This document shows positions 1 to 5,675 of a DNA stretch of 6,719 bases, one piece after another. This DNA is from an uncultured bacterium (GTDB lineage Bacteria; Verrucomicrobiota; Verrucomicrobiia; Opitutales; Intestinicryptomonadaceae). The stretch lies in the NCBI GenBank assembly GCA_905214995.1, contig CAJMOT010000114.1, forward strand, positions 1 to 6,719. Direction: 5' to 3'. The position numbers and the translations under genes were made by a program. How positions within the stretch are numbered: position 1 is the first letter of the stretch; each line of letters begins with the position of its first letter. The notes under the pieces were generated by a model. It was not told where the DNA came from. It saw nothing but the letters and a program-made list of their open reading frames with translations, and did not search any database.

Positions 1-312
1 CCTGGTGCCGACGGTCGTGCCGATGATGAGGCGCGAGAGCGGAAAGACCATGATCATCAGGATCAGGAACGGAATAGAGCGCAGCAGGTTGATAAGAACG
101 TTCAGCACGCTCATCAGCCAGCGGGGAAGCGGCAGCACGCCGTCCCTTTCGCCCACCACGAGCAGCACGCCCAGCGGCAGACCGATCACGATGGCGAAGG
201 CCGTGGAGAGGAGCGTAACATAGAAGGTTTCCCAGATGGCGGGGAGAAACTGCGTTTGCAGCGCTACGGTCAGCTCCTCGATGGACTCGGGAGAGAAAAG
301 ATTACTGTACAC
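1..312 (-). CDS. metI: MetI, methionine ABC transporter permease (partial, C-terminus off the left edge)
   Basis: MetI is the inner-membrane permease of the MetNIQ importer for D/L-methionine; it pairs with the ATPase MetN and the binding lipoprotein MetQ. The visible 104 residues cover the N-terminal half of a protein usually about 220 long. After a short amphipathic N-terminus comes LPAIWETFYVTLLST, then a first membrane segment (about residues 33-53, AFAIVIGLPLGVLLVV) and a second (about 68-93). The second contains the family-typical stretch NLLRSIPFLILMIMVFPLSR followed by LIIGTTVG, which matches the NIFRSIPF...IPFTRVIVGTSIG region of E. coli MetI as I remember it. The start is GTG at 310-312, chosen because an AGGAGGTG site lies seven bases upstream. 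It overlaps the end of the upstream NIL-domain frame by 11 bases, the usual metN-metI coupling. Leucine is mostly CTG and isoleucine is ATC, unlike the genes to the right. Confidence 0.9.
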   Translation of the reverse strand, partial: MYSNLFSPESIEELTVALQTQFLPAIWETFYVTLLSTAFAIVIGLPLGVLLVVGERDGVLPLPRWLMSVLNVLINLLRSIPFLILMIMVFPLSRLIIGTTVGTR

Positions 313-541
313 CGACGCTCACCTCCTCGACCTGAAGATTTTCGATCCCGCTCAGAAATTCCCACGCGCGGTCAAACTGCGCCGCGGGGACGCCAAGCAG
401 CATACTGCCGTAGATCTCCTCCGAGAGCTTCTGCGTGCTGGCGGAAATGACGTTGGCCGCGATGTTCTCCTCCGTCGCGAGGCGGGCCACCAGCGGGATC
501 GAGGTAGTCTTTGCGCTGCGGAAGATGAGGCGGATGCGGCG
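302..541 (-). pseudogene. metN: MetN C-terminal fragment (NIL domain only)
   Basis: The last 79 residues of the frame, from RRIRLIFRSAKTTSIP to EEVSVGVQ, form the NIL domain, the methionine-sensing C-terminal domain of MetN. The usual pattern is visible: a first beta strand (IRLIF), a helix with LVARLATEENIAANV, the strand around YGSMLLGV, the helix FDRAWEFLSG, and the last strand LQVEEVSVGV. It stops with TAA at 302-304, 11 bases inside metI, as expected for the end of metN. The roughly 250-residue ATPase with its Walker A, signature and Walker B motifs should precede it but is missing; GH106 sequence stands there instead. All seven isoleucine codons are ATC or ATT. This is the end of a real metN cut by the junction, not a domain of the rhamnosidase. 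Confidence 0.8.
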
Positions 542-3337
542 CTGCTGCTGGGGGTCGGACACGTCGATGTCCGCGCCGCGCGGGAACACGACGAACAGCG
601 ACTGCGACGGGAAGAGCCACAGGGGGACTTCGGTGCGCTTTCCGTCGGATTTCCAGACGGGGGCGGCGGACGTTTTTCCGCTTTCGGCGTCCCATATCTC
701 AGGAGAGGCGCATTCCGCCGCAAATTTCGCCGCGACGAGAACAGGCGAACCGCCCTCCGACTGATTGGAGACAAAATAGATGTCGAGCTCATCCGTCTTT
801 TTGTGGATATATTTTATGTTTTCCGCCCTCTTGCCGCCGGGCAAAAAGGCCTCGAAATCCGGAGCCAGCCCGATTTCCGACAAAACCTCCGCAATGGGCG
901 CGCCGAAGAACACCCTTCCCGCCCCGATGCGCTTGGAAGTCTTGGAAACCCCGTCGAGGCCTCCCCACAGGCCTTCAACCGCCTCCCGAAACTCCGAATC
1001 TTCCGGATATCCCTCGAGCCCGAGCGGGCCGTCGGGACGTTTCCCGAGCAAAACGTTCGCCCCCTCCCGCGCGAGGGCTTGAATTTTTTTCAAAAGCCCG
1101 GGACTTGCAACCCAAACATTGTTGACCGCCAAAAGCCCGTATTCCATTCCGCTTTTCAGGCGTATTTTTCCGCCGGAAACTGAAACCGAATCCAATATCG
1201 CGCGCGGCTCGCATACATTGCCCGCATATCCCGCGGGAAGGGCCGGCGCGAACAAGTCCGCGCCGCAATAAAAGTCCTTCGCCGCGTAAATCTGCGTTAG
1301 CGGGGTGATGCTCGGAACCTCCTCGGGGGCGACGTACAGGACGGACGAAACGAATTTCCCCTGCTGCAACAGGTGCTGCGCCCTGCCGACATAGGAAAGC
1401 CATCCGTCGTAATAGTCCCATAGGGTATTCATTCGGTTGAAATGGAATCCCCAAATTCCCATAGTAAGGCCCGCGCCGTCCGTCTCGTAGGGCTGGTGGG
1501 CGTAGCTGTGGAATACGAACCGGTTGACCCCCTCCGAGAACGCGTTATCGCCCTGAAGCTTGTGGGCGGCGGGAACGCTCTTCCACCGCTCGCCGGGACC
1601 GGAGGTGAACGTCTCAGCCTGCACGTACTTGCGCCCGTTTATCTGGGCGATATTGGAGGCGAGCCTCGCGTTGCCCGTATTGTTCCATCCCCCCCAAAAC
1701 TCTCCCATCGGAACGTCCGCATACCTTCCCTGCAACAGCTCGTCGAACGGGCCGCCGTACGGTTCGGACTCCAATTCCAAACCGCTTTTATGGACGACTT
1801 CGGCGAAATACTCCCCGTAGTATTTTGCGAACAAATCCGCTATCGTCCTGCGGAAATCCCTGAGAAACCTTTCGGAGTACTCCGCGCTTTCCACATACTT
1901 TCCGGCGAGAATCGGAAGGTTGCGGACTATGCCGTAGCCGCGCAGCCTCTCAAATTCCGCGGGAAAATCGTCCGTCCAATTCTGGGGTCCGACCTCGTAG
2001 CTGTCCACGAGCGTCGCGCTAAGCGTTTTTCCCGCAAGCGCGCCTGCGCCGGAGACGATGCGCTCCATCATTCCGGACCACGCCGCGTCAACTCCGCGCT
2101 TCGACATTTTGTCGCACTCCAACCCCGTACCCTCCGGAGTAGCCGGATGGTTCCCCCTGCCGTTGCAGACCATTCCGAAGCGCAAAATCGTCCACTTCCC
2201 CTTCGGGGCGTTCCAGACGAGATTTCCCTCCGAATCCATAAACTTCGATACGTCCATTATCAAATTCCCGTCGATAGGAATTATTCCGGACGGAACCGGA
2301 CGGCGCGGAATAGTCCCCCATTTGGCGAAAGTTTTCAAATCGATGTCCGGAATTTTGACCGACGAGGAAAGCGACATTCCGTAAAGCGACACGGGCTCGC
2401 CCCCGTTACCCTCCGCGAGCTCCACCCTTATGAATTTCGCCGAAACGAGCGGAAACCCCGTCTCGGCTCCGGGGTATTTCATCGGGGAGGTTCTAAAATG
2501 CCTACGGAAATTTTTGCCGTCGTCCGAAACCGAAATTTCAAAAACCGCGCCGGCGTCGTACGGCGGGCCCCCTATCGAAACTTTGAAGCCGCCCGCGCTA
2601 TACGGTTTTTCAAACTCGAACGTCACGCTGTCGCCGGGCCTGTCCCCCCTCGCCGGCCGGAGCATCGCCACCTTCCGCCAATCGTCCCCCAACAGATCCT
2701 CGGGTTTTTGGGTGACGGTTATATAGTCGGGAATATACGGGGGAACCTTCAAATCGCCCGCTTTCGGGAATCCCGCCGAAATTTTAAATTCGAGATCCCT
2801 AAAAACCTCGCCGTCGCCGGGGATGCTCGGATATGCCACCGCGGCCACGTCCCTGTAAAAGCCTCGCTTTCCCTCCGCCTTCGGAAGAGATATGCGGATT
2901 TCGCGCCCGCCGTCGACAACCGTCTGCGTCCACGCTATTTCCTTCATGGCGTCCTCCGGCCTTATCCACGGGCCGCCGGAGCTCGACCAGCCCGGGCAGT
3001 TGTGCACGGTAATCTTCATTCCGAGCCTCGCGGCCTCCTTTACCGCGTGGTTCACCAGACCGTACCACTCGGGGGAAAGCGTCTTCACAGGCCCGCGCGG
3101 AAGACCGCTGGTTATGTCGAGAATCGTTGCCGACCCTATTCCCGCTTTCCGCATCGCCTCCAAATCGGCGGTTATTCCCGACTTTGTGACGTTGCCGTCT
3201 ATCCAGTGCCACCAAGTGCGCGGAAGGGAATCCGCGGGGGGATTCGCGAATTCAGACTTCAAACCGGCGGAATCCGAACGCGCCGCCAATGCGGCCGCAA
3301 AGACGGCCGCCGCAAAAAATATTTTCGCAAATTTCAT
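302..3337 (-). CDS. GH106 alpha-L-rhamnosidase, exported, C-terminally truncated and joined in frame to a MetN NIL domain
   Basis: GH106 enzymes hydrolyse terminal alpha-L-rhamnose, for example from rhamnogalacturonan-type pectins or glycans. The ATG at 3335-3337 gives a signal peptide (MKFAKIFF then an Ala-rich core to about residue 20), so the enzyme should be exported. The N-terminal family signature is clear: SLPRTWWHWIDGNVT, ITADLEAMRKAGIGSATILD, and ITVHNCPGWSSSGGPWI (about residues 35-130). A discoidin-like insert follows at about 240-350. Candidate catalytic acids are Glu448 in DSYEVGPQNW and Glu575 in QAETFTSG; Glu525 in SEPYGGPFDE is also notable. The closing strand PLWLFPSQSLFVVF ends near residue 918. 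Most GH106 proteins continue with a C-terminal beta-sandwich; here the frame instead runs into RRIRLIFRSAKTT and a complete NIL domain (last 79 residues). There is no Shine-Dalgarno site. A candidate promoter at 3364-3391 lies downstream of the only longer ATG start (3391), which supports 3337. The GH106 call is firm; the natural 1011-residue fusion is doubtful. Confidence 0.88.
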   Translation of the reverse strand: MKFAKIFFAAAVFAAALAARSDSAGLKSEFANPPADSLPRTWWHWIDGNVTKSGITADLEAMRKAGIGSATILDITSGLPRGPVKTLSPEWYGLVNHAVKEAARLGMKITVHNCPGWSSSGGPWIRPEDAMKEIAWTQTVVDGGREIRISLPKAEGKRGFYRDVAAVAYPSIPGDGEVFRDLEFKISAGFPKAGDLKVPPYIPDYITVTQKPEDLLGDDWRKVAMLRPARGDRPGDSVTFEFEKPYSAGGFKVSIGGPPYDAGAVFEISVSDDGKNFRRHFRTSPMKYPGAETGFPLVSAKFIRVELAEGNGGEPVSLYGMSLSSSVKIPDIDLKTFAKWGTIPRRPVPSGIIPIDGNLIMDVSKFMDSEGNLVWNAPKGKWTILRFGMVCNGRGNHPATPEGTGLECDKMSKRGVDAAWSGMMERIVSGAGALAGKTLSATLVDSYEVGPQNWTDDFPAEFERLRGYGIVRNLPILAGKYVESAEYSERFLRDFRRTIADLFAKYYGEYFAEVVHKSGLELESEPYGGPFDELLQGRYADVPMGEFWGGWNNTGNARLASNIAQINGRKYVQAETFTSGPGERWKSVPAAHKLQGDNAFSEGVNRFVFHSYAHQPYETDGAGLTMGIWGFHFNRMNTLWDYYDGWLSYVGRAQHLLQQGKFVSSVLYVAPEEVPSITPLTQIYAAKDFYCGADLFAPALPAGYAGNVCEPRAILDSVSVSGGKIRLKSGMEYGLLAVNNVWVASPGLLKKIQALAREGANVLLGKRPDGPLGLEGYPEDSEFREAVEGLWGGLDGVSKTSKRIGAGRVFFGAPIAEVLSEIGLAPDFEAFLPGGKRAENIKYIHKKTDELDIYFVSNQSEGGSPVLVAAKFAAECASPEIWDAESGKTSAAPVWKSDGKRTEVPLWLFPSQSLFVVFPRGADIDVSDPQQQRRIRLIFRSAKTTSIPLVARLATEENIAANVISASTQKLSEEIYGSMLLGVPAAQFDRAWEFLSGIENLQVEEVSVGVQ
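320..327 (-). promoter_or_regulatory. Strong Shine-Dalgarno site for metI
   Basis: On the minus strand the sequence AGGAGGTG ends seven bases before the GTG at 312. It lies inside the last codons of the NIL-domain frame, so the two would be translationally coupled. It fixes the metI start. No gene in the right-hand part of the window has a comparable site. Confidence 0.85.
542..583. other. Chimeric junction between PVC-type DNA and Firmicutes-type met operon DNA
   Basis: GH106 similarity ends at FVVF (bases 584-595) and NIL similarity begins at RRIRL (527-541). The linking residues PRGADIDVSDPQQQ fit neither family clearly. Isoleucine codon use, ribosome binding site style and gene content all change across this point. 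I see no inverted repeats, target duplication or transposase that would explain the join as a mobile element boundary. It may be a misassembly or a real recombination event; the sequence alone cannot decide. Confidence 0.7.
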
Positions 3338-3363
3338 ACCGGCATCAAATGAATCTTTCAAAA

Positions 3364-3391
3364 ATTCTAAACAGAAACCGTCCGCATTCAA
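3364..3391 (-). promoter_or_regulatory. Candidate sigma-70-type promoter of the GH106 gene
   Basis: On the minus strand TTGAAT (3386-3391) is followed after 16 bases by TAGAAT (3364-3369), four and five matches to the -35 and -10 consensus. Transcription would start near 3357, about 20 bases before the ATG at 3337. The region is AT-rich. This is a pattern match only, and the sigma factor consensus in this lineage is assumed. Confidence 0.45.
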
Positions 3392-3463
3392 GAAATATTC
3401 AAAAATAAAACAAAATATTTACAACTATAAAAGATTTCCGCGCAATAACCGTAAACGGATGCG

Positions 3464-3505
3464 AAAAAAATCCCTCCGAACCCTCCGCGGCGTCGGGATT
3501 TTTTT
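3464..3505. terminator. Terminator-like hairpin with A7/T7 tails
   Basis: AAAAAAATCCC at 3464-3474 is perfectly complementary to GGGATTTTTTT at 3495-3505, an 11-pair stem with a 20-base loop. Read on either strand it gives a short G+C stem followed by seven T, like a bidirectional intrinsic terminator. The G+C part is only three pairs and the loop is long, so termination may be weak. It lies upstream of both flanking genes, an odd place for a terminator. A leader attenuator, an insulator, or simple A-tract curvature are alternatives. Confidence 0.4.
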
Positions 3506-3557
3506 GCGCGGCCGGTTCGCGGACAAATCCCAAGCCGATCGCATTCGGGAAAATCCC
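3468..3557. repeat. Four AAATCCC heptamers in 90 bases
   Basis: AAATCCC occurs at 3468-3474, 3525-3531 and 3551-3557, and as its complement GGGATTT at 3495-3501. Start-to-start distances are 27, 30 and 26 bases. The first and inverted copies form the arms of the hairpin at 3464-3505. The heptamer also occurs inside genes (near 1854 and 3786), so it is not unique to this region, but the clustering is notable. A repeated binding site is possible. Confidence 0.35.
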
Positions 3558-3611
3558 GCCCAAAACGCGCGCAATATCCGGCAGAAAGAAATGCGCGCCC
3601 CGAAAAAACCG

Positions 3612-3639
3612 TTGTGAACGGGCGGAAAAAATGTTTAAT
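3612..3639 (+). promoter_or_regulatory. Candidate promoter of the exported-protein gene, possibly giving a leaderless transcript
   Basis: TTGTGA (3612-3617) and TTTAAT (3634-3639) are 16 bases apart, with four and five matches to the consensus. Transcription would start at about 3646, directly at the GTG of 3647. The -35 lies within the inverted repeat CCGTT-GTG-AACGG (3609-3621), which could be an operator. If the promoter is real, the upstream GTG at 3614 cannot be the start. Confidence 0.35.
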
Positions 3640-3646
3640 TTTGTCC

Positions 3647-4927
3647 GTGAAAAACCTCCTTTGCATATTCGCCGCGTGCTCCGCAGTCTGCCGCATGTTC
3701 GCCGGAGGCGCGGAATCCGCCGCCGAAACCGCCCACCGCCTGCTCTGGGAAAAATACGTGGAGCCCTGCGGCCTGATACTCGACTACGCCGGAGAAATCC
3801 CGACCCCGAAGGATATTGACGACGGCGTGCCAAACTTCCTCTCGTGGTGGTCGCCAATAGAAAACGGCGCAAAGTTCACGGGGCTATACCTCGCCGCGGC
3901 ATGCCGCCGCGCCGAAGCGACCGGAAACAAATCCGACATTGCAAAGGCAAAAAGGCTCGCAAAGGGCCTGATGCTGTGCGCGTCGGTTTCCGACGTAAAG
4001 GGGTTCATAGCGCGCGGGGTGGGCGCCGACGGGAAATCGCACTACCCGTTCGGCTCCGAGGACCAGACCGTGCCGTGGCTCTACGGGATGTACTCATATT
4101 ATAAAAGCACCATACCGTCAGAATCCGAGCGCGCCGAAATACGGAAGAAATTTGCCGAGATATGCGAAGCGCTCGACGCCAACTCCTGGAACTGCCCGTG
4201 CGACGGAAAGTTCGCGGGCGACTCCCGCGGAAGCATATCGGGCTTCCGGTTCCTTCAAACCCCGTGCTACCTGTTCTGCCTGCGCTCGGCATATCTCGTG
4301 ACCGGCGATGAAAAGTGGGAGAAAAAATACCGCGCCGCCCTCCGGCAAAGGGATCCCCGCGCCGCGCCCGACGCTCCGACGCGGCTTGAAATCTGCGCGC
4401 GCGGATACCGGCAGGACGAGGGATGGCTGAAAGACATAGATTCTGTATTTCTCTGGATATACGTTAAAAACTACGCCGCGCTCCGCGCGCTCTTTGACGC
4501 CGAAACTGACCCCGAAGCCAAAAGGCTATTCCGCGAGGGGCTCGAAAGGGGCGCGGCTGACGCCTCCCAAACGGCGGCCGAATGCGAAAAATTCGACAAC
4601 TCGAAGAGCGCGGAATTCAAGCTGGCGGATTGGAGAAAGAATTTCGGGAAACGGCCCCAAAACGCCCAAAAGGAGGCGGAGAAGATCGCTCTCGAACAGC
4701 TGAAAATTCCGGAAATATGGGAAAGGCGCAACTACGAGAGGAGGTTCATGACCATTCCGCTCTCCGCCGCCGCGATTTGCGCGTTCTCCGGAAACCCGAA
4801 ATATTCGGAGCTGGTGGAAAAGGCGGTCGCGCACTACGACTATTCAAAAATCAATCTCGGCGAAATGTTCCTCGCGGAAGTCGCGCTGCACGCTTATCGC
4901 GCATGCGCTCCAAGCTCCGTTCAATAG
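3647..4927 (+). CDS. Exported protein of unknown function, possibly a helical-barrel carbohydrate-active protein
   Basis: I do not recognise the family with certainty. The GTG at 3647 gives a compact signal peptide (MKNLLCIFAACSAVC, then FAGGAESA) and a protein of 426 residues. An in-frame GTG at 3614 would add 11 residues (NGRKKCLILS...) and cannot be excluded. No Shine-Dalgarno site precedes either start. The body is mostly alpha-helical and rich in aromatic residues. Distinct blocks are SWWSPIENGAKFTG (residues 66-79), GFIARGVGADGKSHYPFG then SEDQTVPW (119-144), CPCDGKFAGDSRG and DEGWLKDIDSVFLWIY. Paired helices separated by acidic and aromatic loops resemble (alpha/alpha)6-barrel hydrolases or lyases such as GH88/GH105, but I see no diagnostic catalytic motif. 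It is divergent from the GH106 rhamnosidase, so a role in polysaccharide breakdown is plausible, though inferred. Many ATA and ATT isoleucine codons agree with the right-hand genome. Confidence 0.85.
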   Translation: MKNLLCIFAACSAVCRMFAGGAESAAETAHRLLWEKYVEPCGLILDYAGEIPTPKDIDDGVPNFLSWWSPIENGAKFTGLYLAAACRRAEATGNKSDIAKAKRLAKGLMLCASVSDVKGFIARGVGADGKSHYPFGSEDQTVPWLYGMYSYYKSTIPSESERAEIRKKFAEICEALDANSWNCPCDGKFAGDSRGSISGFRFLQTPCYLFCLRSAYLVTGDEKWEKKYRAALRQRDPRAAPDAPTRLEICARGYRQDEGWLKDIDSVFLWIYVKNYAALRALFDAETDPEAKRLFREGLERGAADASQTAAECEKFDNSKSAEFKLADWRKNFGKRPQNAQKEAEKIALEQLKIPEIWERRNYERRFMTIPLSAAAICAFSGNPKYSELVEKAVAHYDYSKINLGEMFLAEVALHAYRACAPSSVQ

Positions 4928-4979
4928 AAAATTCCGCGCGCGGGCAGAACATTGCAAAAGAAAAAATGTCAAAATCTAT

Positions 4980-5579
4980 ATGAGCGTAAAAGACTTCCTC
5001 GCAATGACTGCCGAACGGCGGACAAATTACAAACTCGGCGGAAGCTCTCCCATTCCCGCCGAGGAGATATCGGCAATCGTCCGCGAAATCGTCAGGCAAT
5101 CGCCGTCGGCTTTCAACTCGCAAAGCTCGAGAGTGGCGATACTCTACGCCGGCAGCTCGAAAAAATTCTGGGAAATCGCGCACGATGCGGTCAAAGCAAA
5201 AGCCGCCCCCGAAAAGGCGGGCACGCTGAAAGAGAAAATGGACGCCTTTGCCGCCGGTTTCGGGACGATTCTATATTTCGACGACGAAAAGGTCACGAAG
5301 GCCGCCGCCGATCAGTTTCCGGCATACGCCGAAAACTTCCCCGTATGGGCCCAGCAGGCGAACGCGATGATACAATTTTCCGTGTGGACTGCGCTGTCCG
5401 TCGCCGGACTCGGAGCGAGCCTTCAACACTACAATCCGACGGTGGACGTTCCAGTGCGCGAGGAGTTCGGCTTTCCCGTTCGCTGGAAACTGATCGCCCA
5501 AATGCCTTTCGGCGCTCCGCTCGAACCTCCTGCGCCCAAGCCGCACTCCGACATAGGCAGCCGCGTAATAATCCTGTAA
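4980..5579 (+). CDS. Nitroreductase family protein, Frm2/HBN1-like
   Basis: This is a 199-residue cytosolic FMN-binding oxidoreductase of the small nitroreductase group that includes yeast Frm2/Hbn1 and bacterial relatives. Such enzymes reduce nitro compounds or quinones with NAD(P)H; the physiological substrate is usually unknown. Family blocks are clear: ERRTNYKLGGSSPI (residues 12-25, FMN phosphate contacts expected at the arginines), SPSAFNSQSSRV (41-52), AGFGTILYFDD (92-102), FPAYAENFPVWAQQ (113-126) and TALSVAGLGASLQHYNP (137-153), then WKLIAQMPFG. Length is normal and the frame is intact. The ATG at 4980 puts the conserved N-terminus in place. It follows the exported protein by 52 bases with no clear promoter or terminator between, so cotranscription is possible. 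No Shine-Dalgarno site is seen. It has no signal peptide, so it acts in a different compartment from its upstream neighbour. Confidence 0.92.
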   Translation: MSVKDFLAMTAERRTNYKLGGSSPIPAEEISAIVREIVRQSPSAFNSQSSRVAILYAGSSKKFWEIAHDAVKAKAAPEKAGTLKEKMDAFAAGFGTILYFDDEKVTKAAADQFPAYAENFPVWAQQANAMIQFSVWTALSVAGLGASLQHYNPTVDVPVREEFGFPVRWKLIAQMPFGAPLEPPAPKPHSDIGSRVIIL

Positions 5580-5599
5580 ACGCAAAGGGATTCAACAAT

Positions 5600-5639
5600 G
5601 CGGGAGGGAAATTTCCGTCCCGCAACAATTTGTTGCGGG
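5600..5639. terminator. Two overlapping hairpins in the convergent gap; probable terminator
   Basis: The first hairpin (5600-5623) pairs GCGGGA with TCCCGC around the inner palindrome GGAAATTTCC. The second (5619-5639) pairs CCCGCAAC with GTTGCGGG, with an AATTT loop. They share 5619-5623, so only one can form fully at a time. The site lies between the stop codons of the nitroreductase (5579) and lpxB (5676), where a bidirectional terminator is expected. Neither strand has a good T-run after the stem, so intrinsic termination is not assured. Confidence 0.5.
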
Positions 5640-5675
5640 GTAAAACCAAAGCGCGCCCGCCGCAGCGCGCAATGC

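Larger units (their letters stand above)
3338..3646. other. Divergent intergenic region
   Basis: These 309 bases separate the minus-strand rhamnosidase from the plus-strand exported protein. No convincing gene is present; open frames that cross it have no recognisable protein features. The part from about 3345 to 3440 is AT-rich and holds the minus-strand promoter candidate. The rest holds a terminator-like hairpin (3464-3505), repeated AAATCCC heptamers (3468-3557), a small CGGGA-AAA-TCCCG stem-loop (3546-3558) and the plus-strand promoter candidate (3612-3639). Confidence 0.8.

Noticed and set aside
302..3337. A novel methionine-regulated rhamnosidase (GH106-NIL fusion) as a new system
   Set aside because: Both parent proteins are truncated at the join, the compartments conflict, and codon use changes there. 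A join between two genomes explains everything more simply.
1442..3352. A long plus-strand open frame opposite the rhamnosidase
   Set aside because: It is the mirror of the GH106 gene in GC-rich DNA. Its translation is Arg/Pro/His-rich with no domain or signal, while the minus strand has clear family motifs.
3338..3391. An N-terminal extension of the rhamnosidase starting at ATG 3391
   Set aside because: The 18 extra residues would precede a normal signal peptide, and the candidate promoter at 3364-3391 lies inside them.
3388..3872. Minus-strand open frames of 102 and 157 codons across the intergenic region
   Set aside because: They overlap the start of the exported-protein gene, contain the hairpin and promoter elements, and show no domain features.
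4934..4943. The palindrome CCGCGCGCGG after the exported-protein gene
   Set aside because: A self-complementary GC repeat with no loop and no following T-run is expected by chance in this GC-rich sequence and is not a convincing terminator.
4952..4980. A promoter (TTGCAA, 17 bases, TCTATA) for the nitroreductase
   Set aside because: Its -10 box touches the ATG, so transcription would start inside the coding region.
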